DNA of 29,201 nt from Gemmatimonadota bacterium. GTDB lineage: Bacteria; Gemmatimonadota; Gemmatimonadetes; Gemmatimonadales; Gemmatimonadaceae. Position numbers and translations under genes: made by a program. Positions 15,220 to 22,793 of this stretch are shown here, in pieces (the stretch's first letter is position 1; every line of letters begins with the position of its first letter). The stretch covers positions 1-29,201 of the forward strand of contig JAQBPZ010000146.1 of assembly GCA_028287225.1 (NCBI GenBank), given 5' to 3'. Below the pieces are notes generated by a model that was given only the letters and a program-made list of their open reading frames with translations, had not been told where the DNA came from and did no database searches.

Positions 15220-15410
15220 TTCAAACCGAATGCAGCGAATCGAAACGAAAACTGCCGAGTGCTTCCGGCGCGATGACGGGCGACGCCACACCGGAATGAT
15301 TCGGCAGTTTTCGGTGCACTCGCTGCATTCGGTTCGAACCGCCCCGTCTGGATACGTCCCGAGCGGATTATCCGAACCGCCCCGTCTGGATGCGTCCCGA
15401 GCGGATTGTC
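15220..15410. repeat. hairpin plus 38-bp direct duplication
   Basis: 15220-15258 and 15301-15338 are inverted repeats of about 38 bp (AACCGAATGCAGCGA and GAAAACTGCCGA blocks perfect, a short variable block between). Directly after the right arm, a 38-bp unit (15335-15372) is repeated once (15373-15410) with only a few substitutions; it contains GCCCCGTCTGGAT and CGTCCCGAGCGGATT. The CCCGAGCGG word also occurs in the core of the 9115-9403 element. It lies upstream of the lipoprotein at 14240 and downstream of the LOG gene. Confidence 0.85.
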
Positions 15411-15460
15411 CGAGCGGCCGTCCTCAGCACCATTGCCTCGGGGCGGTTGCACCCGCGATC

Positions 15461-16045
15461 TCACGTCTCCTCGCGCGTCATCCACCGCGCCAGCGCCGGG
15501 GGCTCCATCGCCTCCATCCGTGCGATCAACGCCGCCGGATCGGTGTCCACCACGAGCAGCTCGCGGTTGACGCGCCCGATGAATCCCTCGCCCACGGCGT
15601 GATCCAGGAAGGCGAGCAGCGGCGCGAAGAAGCCGTCCATCTCCAGCAGCCCGTACGGCTTGCGATGCAGGCCGAGCTGCCCCCACGTCCAGATCTCGAA
15701 CAGCTCCTCCATCGTGCCCAGCCCGCCGGGCATCGCGAGGAAGCCGTCCGAGAGCTCCGCCAGGAGCGCCTTCCGCTCGTGCATCGAGGTGACGACGTGC
15801 AGCTGCGTGAGTCCGGTGTGCGCCACCTCGCGATCCACGAGGTGCTTCGGCATGATCCCGATCACCTCCCCGCCGGCACCGAGCGCGCCCTCGGCCAGCG
15901 CCCCCATGAGGCCCGTGCGTCCGCCGCCGTAGACGACGCGTCGACCCGACTCGGCGAGGAAGCGGCCCATCTCGCGCGCACGCTCGGCGTAGACGGGACG
16001 CACGCCGGGATTGGCGGCGCAGAAGACACAGACGGTGTGAAGCAT
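15461..16045 (-). CDS. LOG-family protein (nucleotide 5'-monophosphate phosphoribohydrolase type)
   Basis: 194 aa from the ATG at 16045. LOG-family enzymes cleave the N-glycosidic bond of (cytokinin) ribonucleoside 5'-monophosphates to release the base. The signature P-G-G-L-G-T-M-E-E is at 106-114 with M-H-E-R-K-A at 88-93 before it. The N-terminal Rossmann strand VCVFCAANPG and the Y-G-G-G-R-T-G-L-M-G loop (39-48) are present. Length is normal for a type-I LOG. No signal peptide is present, so it is cytoplasmic. In bacteria without cytokinin signalling the function is probably nucleotide housekeeping. Monocistronic by position; the small gene at 16170 diverges from it. Confidence 0.9.
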   Translation of the reverse strand: MLHTVCVFCAANPGVRPVYAERAREMGRFLAESGRRVVYGGGRTGLMGALAEGALGAGGEVIGIMPKHLVDREVAHTGLTQLHVVTSMHERKALLAELSDGFLAMPGGLGTMEELFEIWTWGQLGLHRKPYGLLEMDGFFAPLLAFLDHAVGEGFIGRVNRELLVVDTDPAALIARMEAMEPPALARWMTREET

Positions 16046-16169
16046 CGCCGAATCTAGTGCCGGGTCGTCGACGATCGACGAGAGGGAGCCTCGCCGTGGA
16101 GGAATGCTTGTTGCCCCGCCTGGTCCCCAGCCGCAGGGCACGTCATCGACCTCTCACCGGAGCACCGCA

Positions 16170-16400
16170 ATGGCCGATCAGAACGCAGGGAGCCGGAACG
16201 CCGGCAACGACATCCGCCGTTCGCAGCCCGATGGCGTCGCGCAGGATCCGGAGAACGCGGCGGCCCAGCGGCAGGTACACGACGACGCCGACGCGATCCG
16301 CGCCGAAGCGGCGCGCGTGCAGGCCACCACGCCCCCCGAGGTGCGCGACCGCACGGTCGGGGAGATCGCCGAGGACGCCGCGCGGCGCGCCGAACGCTGA
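16170..16400 (+). CDS. small charged, disordered protein
   Basis: 76 aa. The ATG at 16170 follows CCGGAG at about 7 nt. The sequence is hydrophilic, rich in Ala, Asp, Arg and Gln, without membrane helix or cysteines. It starts with a low-complexity segment (DQNAGSRNAGNDIRRSQPDG) and ends in a probable helix (VRDRTVGEIAEDAARRAER). No family is recognised; similar short, polar proteins are often stress-related, which is only a guess here. It diverges from the LOG gene and converges with the methyltransferase gene, whose stop is 16 bp away. Confidence 0.6.
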   Translation: MADQNAGSRNAGNDIRRSQPDGVAQDPENAAAQRQVHDDADAIRAEAARVQATTPPEVRDRTVGEIAEDAARRAER

Positions 16401-16416
16401 GCGGCGCGCCGGCCGG

Positions 16417-17268
16417 TCAGGCGCGCTCCAGCAGCATGTAGCCGTTCATCGCGCGGATCGCCTCGCGCCGCCGCTTCGGCTGCAGGGCGATCATGAGGTT
16501 GTTGAGCCACGCCATCGGCATCTCGCGGCCCAGGCGGCGCGATTCGTCGAGCCCGGAGCGGAAGGCGATCTCGCGCCAGCCCAGCGGCTGGAAGAATCCG
16601 GCGCGGTCGGCGATGGCGAACTGGAAGGGGGCGTTGCCGGTGCGGGCGGCGTCCCCCCAGGTCTTCTCCATGAACTTCAGCAGCATGGGGCTCGCGATGT
16701 CCGAGAGCCACCAGCGGATGCTCGCCTGCACGTGCAGCGCGCGCGCGAGCGAGGCCACCTGCTCGTGGGTGAGGTAGATCAGCAGTCCTTCGGTCACCAC
16801 GAGCGCGGAGCGTGCGACGCCGGCCACCCGCCGCAGCACCTCGTCGCGTGCCGCGCCGGAGGTGAGGTCCACCGCTACCGCCTCGTACCGGCAGCGCGGC
16901 ACCTCGTCGCGCATGATCTCCTGCTTGTAGGCGGTGATCGCGGGCAGGTCGACGTCGAACCAGTTGAGCGCCGGAGGCAAGTCGAGGCGCCACGCGCGCG
17001 CGTCGAGCCCCGCGGCCAGGTTGATGACGGTGTCCACGCCGGCGTTGCGCACGCGGTCCAGGATCATCTCGTCCAGCACCGCCGTGCGGACGATCATCGG
17101 CCACGCCATGCGCCGCCCGTTCTTCAGCCCGTCCACGATCTCGCGTCCCTTGGGGCCGGCGAGCCGTTCGGCGTACGGATCGCGGAACAGCGCATCGGGG
17201 CGTGCCGTCTCCATGGCGCGGTACATGGCCACCCAGCGGGCGGTGTCTGACACGTTCTCGATCGGCAC
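16417..17268 (-). CDS. class I SAM methyltransferase, leucine carboxyl methyltransferase/TcmP-like
   Basis: 283 aa from the GTG at 17268, which has GAGG 7 nt upstream; a longer frame overlaps the previous gene and is not protein-like. The family shows in N-x-x-D-T-A near the start, R-D-P-Y-A-E-R-L-A (29-37), motif I V-I-N-L-A-A-G-L-D-A-R-A-W-R-L (81-95), the acid W-F-D-V-D-L-P (103-109), and E-G-L-L-I-Y-L. These enzymes carry out O-methylation using S-adenosylmethionine on carboxyl or hydroxyl groups of small molecules or protein C-termini; the substrate here is unknown. It starts 2 bp after the stop of the membrane protein gene at 17271, so the two form an operon. Confidence 0.85.
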   Translation of the reverse strand: MPIENVSDTARWVAMYRAMETARPDALFRDPYAERLAGPKGREIVDGLKNGRRMAWPMIVRTAVLDEMILDRVRNAGVDTVINLAAGLDARAWRLDLPPALNWFDVDLPAITAYKQEIMRDEVPRCRYEAVAVDLTSGAARDEVLRRVAGVARSALVVTEGLLIYLTHEQVASLARALHVQASIRWWLSDIASPMLLKFMEKTWGDAARTGNAPFQFAIADRAGFFQPLGWREIAFRSGLDESRRLGREMPMAWLNNLMIALQPKRRREAIRAMNGYMLLERA

Positions 17269-17270
17269 GG

Positions 17271-17687
17271 CTATACCTCGTCCTGTTCGCGCATGGTCTC
17301 GCGGCGGAGTGCCGCGTGATACGACGTCGGGGTCCAGCGCTGCCCGGTCAGCAGCGGATCGCGCGCGCCGTCCGGCACCGCGTCGTGCGGCGGCCGTTGG
17401 AGCAGCCACACGAGCCAGAGCAGGAGCGGCGGGCCGGCGATCCACAGCGCGAGCGCCAGGAGCGACGCGGAGCCGCTCTCCACCATGCGTCCGTCGAGCA
17501 GCGCATCGAGGCGCACGCGGCCGTCATCGAGCGTGGCGGTGACGCTGGCATGTCCCTTCGCCGCGCTCGACACGATGCCGACGATGCGCACCAGCGTGCG
17601 TCCGGCGACGACGAGCAGCGCTGCCCAGTAGACACTCCACGCGGTGAACAGGCCGCGCGTCGTCAGTCGCTTCAGCGAGAATGCCAT
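17271..17687 (-). CDS. membrane protein of unknown function
   Basis: 138 aa from the ATG at 17687. Two membrane helices are visible, at about 15-36 (FTAWSVYWAALLVVAGRTLV) and 75-97 (SLLALALWIAGPPLLLWLVWLL). Between them lies a short soluble stretch with A-T-L-D-D-G-R-V-R-L-D-A-L-L-D-G, and the C-terminal tail is cytoplasmic and charged, ending REQDEV. No family is recognised. It precedes the methyltransferase by 2 bp and should be co-transcribed. The start lacks a clear ribosome site. Confidence 0.65.
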   Translation of the reverse strand: MAFSLKRLTTRGLFTAWSVYWAALLVVAGRTLVRIVGIVSSAAKGHASVTATLDDGRVRLDALLDGRMVESGSASLLALALWIAGPPLLLWLVWLLQRPPHDAVPDGARDPLLTGQRWTPTSYHAALRRETMREQDEV

Positions 17688-17722
17688 GGACCGATGTCTG
17701 CCATGGTGGCGCGTGCGGTCAC

Positions 17723-18124
17723 TCACATCCGCCGCACCGAGAACCTTGCCTTGAGCGACGTCTTGTACTCGGAGCGCACCGGCACGCCGTCCGCCTTGGC
17801 CGGGTCGAAGACGCTGCGCGCGATCCAGTCGGTGAGCGCATTGCGGTTTTCCGACATCGCGTTGCCCGTGAGCTTGAACGACGTCATGTCCGGACGTCCA
17901 TCGGGATCCACCATGACCGAGATGTCCACGCGGAACTCGCCCGTCCCGCGACTCGGCGCCACGAGCTCGGGCCGGTTGATGGTGTTCAGGATCCTCGGTG
18001 GGGTGATTCGCGTCGACTCGGCGCCTCCACGCGCGCCCGAGGCGCAGGCGGCGAGCGCGAGCAGGGTGATGCAGCCGGCGCGGCGAGGCAGGGAAGCGAT
18101 CATGATCGTGGGAGTGGGAGTCAT
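17723..18124 (-). CDS. lipoprotein with TonB-like C-terminal domain
   Basis: 133 aa from 18124, or 126 aa from an in-frame ATG at 18103; neither has a clear ribosome site. A twin-arginine-containing signal region ends in lipobox LALAA-Cys27. The mature part, about 60-133, resembles the TonB C-terminal fold: a strand with V-D-I-S-V-M-V-D-P-D-G-R-P-D, a helix (A-L-T-D-W-I-A-R-S-V-F-D-P-A), and a final strand K-T-S-L-K-A-R-F-S-V. It has no proline spacer or membrane helix of a true TonB. Such lipid-anchored TonB-domain proteins are common in Bacteroidetes- and Gemmatimonas-like genomes, with unclear roles. It is transcribed in the same direction as the neighbouring genes. Confidence 0.65.
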   Translation of the reverse strand: MTPTPTIMIASLPRRAGCITLLALAACASGARGGAESTRITPPRILNTINRPELVAPSRGTGEFRVDISVMVDPDGRPDMTSFKLTGNAMSENRNALTDWIARSVFDPAKADGVPVRSEYKTSLKARFSVRRM

Positions 18125-18190
18125 GGGCCGGTCGCCGCCGCGTCGCGTCGTGCCTGAATCTGGACGAGGCCGCGCCGCGCGCAAGCACGG

Positions 18191-18730
18191 TCACCCCTCG
18201 TCGGCCGCCACCACGATGAGCAGGTCGTTGGGCGAGACACCGGCGGAGATCGCCGCCGCAATCCAGCGGCCCGTCTGGCGCGAGGGCCGCTCGCCGGGTC
18301 CGCGATAGTCCACGAAGATCGTGTGCGCGCCACGCCACGCCATCACGTCGAAGCTGCCCCCCGCCCGGCCGCCGTTGGCCTGGACGATGGCGTCGTACAG
18401 CGCCTGGGCCGGCGCCGGCAGCGCCACCGGCACGGCATGGTTCGGCATCTCGCGCCAGGCGCGCCGCGCATGGACCGTGTCCAGCCACACCCCTTCCCAC
18501 CCGTCGACCTCCAGCCAGCGCAGCACCGCGAGCTCGCCGAACATCGCCGCGCCATGAAAGGTGACCAGGGGCTTCACCGTGTACGTCGCCGGCAGCGCCC
18601 CCTCGGGCAGCCGATCGGGGCTCGCGCGGCCGAAGCGGATCGTGAGGCGCCGCAGCGGCGCCGCTTCCCCTGACGGGAGCGCGCACTGCACGACGTCGAC
18701 CGCGGAGGCGCGGGAGAACAGCGATTCCAT
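18191..18730 (-). CDS. conserved-looking protein of unknown function
   Basis: 179 aa from the ATG at 18730. No signal peptide or membrane helix. The sequence reads like a folded cytoplasmic protein: an N-terminal strand-helix pattern (VDVVQCALPSGEAAPLRRL), Y-T-V-K-P-L-V-T-F-H-G-A-A-M-F-G-E-L-A-V-L-R-W-L, a segment with W-E-G-V-W-L-D-T-V, and a C-terminus containing F-V-D-Y-R-G-P-G-E-R-P-S and D-L-L-I-V-V-A-A-D. The last parts look like a nuclease- or restriction-fold core but are not diagnostic. I do not name a family. The gap to the next gene upstream is 80 bp. Confidence 0.6.
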   Translation of the reverse strand: MESLFSRASAVDVVQCALPSGEAAPLRRLTIRFGRASPDRLPEGALPATYTVKPLVTFHGAAMFGELAVLRWLEVDGWEGVWLDTVHARRAWREMPNHAVPVALPAPAQALYDAIVQANGGRAGGSFDVMAWRGAHTIFVDYRGPGERPSRQTGRWIAAAISAGVSPNDLLIVVAADEG

Positions 18731-18810
18731 GGGCGGCGGAATTCGAACGCGTTGAAGTGCGAGACGGGTCGGATGAAGAACGACAAGGCCGGATCAGCCA
18801 CCGGAACCGC

Positions 18811-19185
18811 TCAGCGCTGCAGCAGCGCCGTCAGGGCCGTGGTGTTCACGTGGCAGGCATTGCTGGTGACCTGCACCCCGGACCGCGTCCAGTCGCGGTA
18901 GCCTGCGTGACGCACGATGAGCTGGTACGTCCCCGGCCGCTCGCCGACCAGGCGGTAGAGCCCCGAGCCGAACGATACGTCGGTGGAGTCCCGAAAGGCG
19001 CCGTCCACCGCGAGGACCATCGTACCGGTCTCGGCGGGAGCGCCGGTCACCGAGTCCCGTACGGTGACCGCGATGCCGTGCCTGAATTCACTGGTGCAGA
19101 CGAGCGGCTCGCCAATGCCTGCCCCGCACGCGGCGAGCGACAGGGACGCAACGGCGAGGCTGCTGAGGGCGAAGGCGTGTCGCAT
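18811..19185 (-). CDS. lipoprotein with carboxypeptidase-regulatory-like domain
   Basis: 124 aa from the ATG at 19185; an in-frame ATG at 19212 has a slightly better leader (GGCGGAAC) and would lengthen the signal. Lipobox SLAA-Cys20. The mature protein is one beta-sandwich of the carboxypeptidase regulatory/PEGA type, seen in I-A-V-T-V-R-D-S-V-T-G-A-P, L-A-V-D-G-A-F-R-D, and Y-R-L-V-G-E-R-P-G-T-Y-Q-L-I-V-R-H-A-G-Y-R-D-W. Two or three Cys in the mature part may form a disulfide. Such domains serve as surface-exposed spacers or ligand-binding modules. It lies 125 bp downstream of the amidohydrolase on the same strand. Confidence 0.7.
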   Translation of the reverse strand: MRHAFALSSLAVASLSLAACGAGIGEPLVCTSEFRHGIAVTVRDSVTGAPAETGTMVLAVDGAFRDSTDVSFGSGLYRLVGERPGTYQLIVRHAGYRDWTRSGVQVTSNACHVNTTALTALLQR

Positions 19186-19310
19186 GAGGAGGAAAGGCAA
19201 GGGTGGGCGCATCGTTCCGCCATACCCGTCATCCGGCCGGAACGACACAACGACCGTTACGTCCCTCGTGGCAGTGCCTGCTCCGCCAGCCCGCAAGCGG
19301 AACCGCTCGG

Positions 19311-20543
19311 CTACCGGTAGACCACGCCCTGGCGCATCACGAACCGCACGCGTCCGAGCGCGGTGACGTCGCGCGATGGATCGCCATCCACGGCGATGAT
19401 GTCGGCGTCGAGACCCGGCGCGAGGGCACCGATGCGGTCCGCGAGGCCCAGCGCCTGCGCTGCCACCGACGTGGCCGAGCGGATCGCGTCCATGGGACGC
19501 TGGCCGCCCTCGCGCACGCGGCACGCCAGCTCCTCGGCGTTGTGGCCGTGCGCGAGCGCCACGGCGTCCGTCCCGTAGACGATCACGAGACCCCGGGTGG
19601 CGACGGCTCGCGCGAACATCGCCGGCGTCGCCGACCGGGCGCGGCGGAGCGCGTCGAACGACTGCGCCGTGAAGCCGGAGCGGGTCCACGCCTCGCTGTT
19701 GCGGAGGTAGTTGTCGAGCACCAGGCACACCTGCGGGTCGAACACCGTCCCATGCTGTGCCATGAGCGCCAGCTCGGCGTCGCCCACGAGCATCCCGTGC
19801 TCGATCTGGCTGCAGCCGGCGAGCGTCGCGGCGCGGACGCTCGCCGCGCTGATGGCATGCACCACGGTGCGGAGTCCCAGGGACTTCGCCTCGGAACAGA
19901 TGGCGACGAGCTGTGCATCGCTCAGCGTCTGCGCGCCGCCCGCGCCAAGCCCCTGCGAGGCGAAGAGCTTGATGAGATCCGCGCCCTGCGTCTTGCGCAG
20001 GCGCACGAGCGCGCGCAGCGAGTCGGCGCTCAGGCGCGCATCGGCGAGCGGCTGCAGCGAGGTGAGGATGCGCGGACCAGGAATCACGCCGCGCGCCACC
20101 GCGTCGCGCAGCGGGAGGTCCTCGCTGCCGCCCACGCTCTGGATGGTGGTGACACCGGCCATGAGGGTCGCGTACAGGTTGCCCGCCATCGCGAGCGCGG
20201 ACGTCGCGGGCGAATCGGCGTCGGCATCGCGATGCAGGCGTCCCTCGCTCGTGATGTACCAGCCCGGGTGCACGTGCGTGTCGATCAGCCCGGGCAGCAG
20301 GGTGAGGGTGCCCAGCTCGTACGTCGCCCGTGATGAGGACGCGCGCCCTGCACGGCCGGTGGTGACGGCCACGATGCGGCCGCCTCGCACGGTGACCGTC
20401 GCGTTGCGCCGCGATCCGCCGCGGCCGTCGAGCAGCGTGGCGGCGTGGATCGTGACGGTGCCGGTGTCGGACACGCTGCCGGCCTGCGCCACCGCGCGAG
20501 CCGGAAGGAGGAGCAGGGCTGCGAGCGCGATCAGAGCGAGCAT
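19311..20543 (-). CDS. secreted amidohydrolase (imidazolonepropionase-like)
   Basis: 410 aa from the ATG at 20543, where a clear Sec signal peptide begins (MLALIALAALLLLPARAVAQ). Metal ligands of the amidohydrolase TIM barrel are visible: His90/His92 in D-T-H-V-H-P-G, Lys192 in D-L-I-K-L-F-A-S-Q-G, His229, His249 in Q-I-E-H-G-M and Asp326 in Y-G-T-D-A. Together these indicate a binuclear metal site. The N- and C-terminal beta sandwich (A-T-L-L-D-G-R-G and G-L-D-A-D-I-I-A-V-D-G-D-P) frames it. Exported relatives act as peptidases (Xaa-Pro or Xaa-Arg dipeptidases) or lactonases; the substrate is not readable. The small membrane protein ends 22 bp upstream on the same strand. Confidence 0.9.
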   Translation of the reverse strand: MLALIALAALLLLPARAVAQAGSVSDTGTVTIHAATLLDGRGGSRRNATVTVRGGRIVAVTTGRAGRASSSRATYELGTLTLLPGLIDTHVHPGWYITSEGRLHRDADADSPATSALAMAGNLYATLMAGVTTIQSVGGSEDLPLRDAVARGVIPGPRILTSLQPLADARLSADSLRALVRLRKTQGADLIKLFASQGLGAGGAQTLSDAQLVAICSEAKSLGLRTVVHAISAASVRAATLAGCSQIEHGMLVGDAELALMAQHGTVFDPQVCLVLDNYLRNSEAWTRSGFTAQSFDALRRARSATPAMFARAVATRGLVIVYGTDAVALAHGHNAEELACRVREGGQRPMDAIRSATSVAAQALGLADRIGALAPGLDADIIAVDGDPSRDVTALGRVRFVMRQGVVYR

Positions 20544-20565
20544 CGGGGCGGGGAGCAGGGGCGCG

Positions 20566-20769
20566 TCAGCGCGTGATGGCGTAGTAAGCGACGTAGACCC
20601 ACGACAGGAAGCCGTGGATGATGGCCCAGATGATGGACTTGTGAACGCTCCAGGAGATCGCGATGGCGAGGGCGCTGCCAAAGCTCGCGCCCGCCTTCGC
20701 TACCTGCACGCTGCGCGTGCGTCCGGCGCTGGGCGGCGTCACGTCGTAGATGGGACCGGTGTGGGACAT
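20566..20769 (-). CDS. small single-helix membrane protein
   Basis: 67 aa from the ATG at 20769; the longer frame to 20835 reads through a heptamer repeat (giving a YSLLVTRYL-type translation) and is rejected. Residues 1-25 are polar (MSHTGPIYDV...RTRSVQVAK). A hydrophobic segment follows at about 28-60 (SALAIAISW...IIWAIIHGFLSWVYVAYY). No family is recognised. The short length and single helix suggest a membrane-bound accessory subunit. It is 22 bp upstream of the secreted amidohydrolase on the same strand, and a repeat arm begins 11 bp before its start. Confidence 0.6.
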   Translation of the reverse strand: MSHTGPIYDVTPPSAGRTRSVQVAKAGASFGSALAIAISWSVHKSIIWAIIHGFLSWVYVAYYAITR

Positions 20770-20779
20770 GAGGGAAAGA

Positions 20780-20991
20780 TAACGCGTAACGAGTAACGAG
20801 TAACCCGGGCGGAGTGCGTCCCGAGCGTCTGTCATCCCACGCGCACCGCGCGTTGGGAACTACCGTCCCTGCGGACGGCCCAGCCGCTCCATCGAGATGC
20901 AAGGTCCTAACAGCCTGCGGCTGTGGGATGACCATCCGCCCGGGACGCTCCTCGACTTACTCGTTACGCGTTACGCGTTACTCGTTACTCG
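20780..20991. repeat. inverted heptamer element, TAACGAG type, with core
   Basis: The left arm (20780-20804) is TAACGCG, TAACGAG, TAACGAG, TAAC. The right arm (20957-20991) is TTACTCG, TTACGCG, TTACGCG, TTACTCG, TTACTCG, the inverse word. Between them the core (20805-20947) begins CCCGGGCGGA and ends TCCGCCCGGG; it contains CTGTCATCCCAC paired with GTGGGATGAC-like bases, and the 16-nt palindrome CCGTCCCTGCGGACGG (20863-20878) identical to that at 9227-9242. The right arm encodes the last residues and TAA stop of the DinB protein. Confidence 0.9.
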
Positions 20992-21490
20992 TTTGCGCTC
21001 CCGACAGCGCCAGCAGCTCGCCCTCGGTGAGTCCGTACAGCTGCGGCACGGCCACGCCGCGCAGGCCGAGCATCAGGTACAGCTGCCCCCGGTGATGCGC
21101 CTCGTGCTCCACCATGAGCCGCAGCCACTTCGACGTCGTGATCGCGACGCCGGCCGGCGTCAGGCACTTCGCCTCCCACTGCGCATCGGACAGCTCCGCG
21201 AACAGCGCGCGCGACTCCGCGTGGAGGGCGTCGTGGTACGCGAGCGTCGCGTCGAGCCCCTCGGCGAGCGCGCGGTGATGTCCCGGGTACCGGCTTGGCC
21301 GCCCGTGCACGGTCTCGGCGTACATCCACCGCTCGATGCCCGCGAGGTGGCGGATCAGGTCCCCGAAGGTGAAGCGATCGGCCGCCGGCGCCCACTCCAG
21401 CTCGCCGCGCGGCACGAGCGCGGCGGCGCGACGGGTGCGGCCGTGCACCTTGTCGAGGTAGTCGAGGAACGACGTCCGCTCACCGGACAC
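20978..21490 (-). CDS. DinB-superfamily protein
   Basis: 170 aa from a GTG at 21490. DinB/YfiT-type proteins are four-helix bundles with a metal bound by three histidines. Candidates here are His48 (DLIRHLAGIERW), His129 and His133 (VEHEAHHRGQLY), in the usual positions. Relatives act as thiol S-transferases (for example with bacillithiol) or are induced by DNA damage; the precise reaction cannot be assigned. The GTG overlaps the end of the DUF3833 gene by 11 bp, so the two are coupled. Its C-terminal residues (QTSNE) and TAA stop come from the heptamer repeat. Confidence 0.85.
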   Translation of the reverse strand: MSGERTSFLDYLDKVHGRTRRAAALVPRGELEWAPAADRFTFGDLIRHLAGIERWMYAETVHGRPSRYPGHHRALAEGLDATLAYHDALHAESRALFAELSDAQWEAKCLTPAGVAITTSKWLRLMVEHEAHHRGQLYLMLGLRGVAVPQLYGLTEGELLALSGAQTSNE

Positions 21491-22013
21491 GGGTGATCAC
21501 CTCCGACAGCCGCGCCCAGGGCACGCCGAGCACCGTCACCTGGGCGTCGTTCCGCACGGACTGGCCGCCTGGCTGCAGGTAGAGCCACTGCTCCATGTAC
21601 ACCGCCGGCTGCCGCAGCAGGTACCGCAGGTGGAAGAGGTTGCCCGTCGTCTCCGCCGACACGTCGCCCTTCGCGTCGCTCAGCGTGGCCGTGTAGTGCG
21701 TGGCGTCCACGCGGCGCAGCGCCCACGTGCGCGCCTCCACGGCACCGTCGTCGAAGGTGATCGTCTGGTCCAGCACGAAGCTCCCGTCCGCCGCCGTGTG
21801 CCCGGTGCCCTCCACCCGCAGCGTACGCTCCGTGCCGACGCGCACGTCGAGCGTGCCTTCACCGTGCGTGCGGCCGGCGAAGAACGCGGTGGGGTCGAAC
21901 CCGGGCTGCGGTGCAACGTCGGGCCGAGCGGGAAAGCCGGCGAGGCACCCGGAGAGAAACAGTGGGGTGGCGAGCGCGGCTCGGCGTTGCCGCCCCGGAA
22001 TGAGAGGGTTCAT
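21480..22013 (-). CDS. DUF3833 lipoprotein
   Basis: 177 aa from the ATG at 22013. Lipoprotein signal with lipobox FLSG-Cys23 (a short signal with Arg-Arg before it). The mature protein follows the DUF3833 pattern: F-x-G-x-T-x-G-E-G, D-Q-T-I-T-F-D-D-G-x-V-E-x-R-x-W, H-Y-T-A-T-L-S-D-x-K-G, T-x-G-N-x-F-x-x-R-Y. It ends with a region around Q-P-A-V-Y-M-E-Q-W-L-Y-L and N-D-A-Q-V-T-V-L-G-V. The family is usually a periplasmic or outer-membrane lipoprotein of unknown role with a lipocalin-like beta barrel. The gene overlaps the DinB gene by 11 bp. Confidence 0.82.
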   Translation of the reverse strand: MNPLIPGRQRRAALATPLFLSGCLAGFPARPDVAPQPGFDPTAFFAGRTHGEGTLDVRVGTERTLRVEGTGHTAADGSFVLDQTITFDDGAVEARTWALRRVDATHYTATLSDAKGDVSAETTGNLFHLRYLLRQPAVYMEQWLYLQPGGQSVRNDAQVTVLGVPWARLSEVITRVR

Positions 22014-22139
22014 GGCTGCGTCTGCAGGCACCAACCGTTCCGTTGGTGTGGCGCACCCGGAGGCGCACCCGTTTGAACTCGCGCGCGCCGGAGCCCATCT
22101 TGCGACGCAGGAGTGCCTGTACCTCCAATTCGCCCGTAC

Positions 22140-22781
22140 ATGGCAACGGACCCGACCCCGGACGACGCCGAGCCGCAGCCCGGCAAGCTGGCGCTCGAAG
22201 CGCGGGCGGAGCTTCAGCGGAGCCGCGCCGCGATGGCGGCGGCCACCGGGGGCGTAGCGCCGGCGCGCGTGCTGGTGGAGCTGGCGCAGGGGCTGGCGAG
22301 CGAGCTCGCGCAGCACTTCGACGAGCTGCCGATGCACCGCTTCACCGGATTCCTGCCCGGGCCGCGCCTGCTTCGCTGGCTCACCTTCCGGCGCGTGCCG
22401 CATCGCATGGTGATGGGCCGGTACCTGGACCTCTCCTTCCCGCACCGGGTGGCGGAGGGCTGGAACCGGCAGTACGCCCACATCGCCGTGCTCGCCCTCG
22501 GTGCCGACGGCCTGCTGCGCGTGGGGAGCACGCGCGTAATCGTGCGCATCCCGCAGAGCGACCCCGTGCTCGCGGACGTGAAGCGCTGGGATCACATCCA
22601 TCTCCGCCGCGTGCCCACGCACGCGCTGGCACTCGCGCGGTGGGATGGCGGACAGGACGTCCGCCAGGTGGCGCGCCCGCGAGAGGTGATCGACGTCCTC
22701 ACCGACATCGCGGCGTCGATGTCGGCCGAGATCGGCAGGGACCTCGAAGTCATGCGGCGGTTCGGTGTCGCCGAGGACTGA
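22140..22781 (+). CDS. protein of unknown function
   Basis: 213 aa from the ATG at 22140; a GTG at 22113 in the same frame has its ribosome-site-like GGAG too close to use. No signal peptide or membrane helix. It has an Ala/Arg-rich amphipathic N-terminus (about 15-65), then a core with V-P-H-R-M-V-M-G-R-Y-L-D-L-S-F-P-H-R-V-A-E-G-W-N-R-Q-Y-A-H-I-A-V-L-A-L-G and I-V-R-I-P-Q-S-D-P, and a helical C-terminus. It looks like a small folded cytoplasmic protein. No family is recognised. It diverges from the DUF3833 gene and is followed by the hairpin repeat at 22794-22940. Confidence 0.6.
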   Translation: MATDPTPDDAEPQPGKLALEARAELQRSRAAMAAATGGVAPARVLVELAQGLASELAQHFDELPMHRFTGFLPGPRLLRWLTFRRVPHRMVMGRYLDLSFPHRVAEGWNRQYAHIAVLALGADGLLRVGSTRVIVRIPQSDPVLADVKRWDHIHLRRVPTHALALARWDGGQDVRQVARPREVIDVLTDIAASMSAEIGRDLEVMRRFGVAED

Positions 22782-22793
22782 ACCTCCTTCTCC

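Noticed and set aside
15331..15340. GGTTCGAACC, resembling a tRNA T-loop
   Set aside because: It is part of an inverted repeat, with no acceptor stem, anticodon arm or CCA around it.
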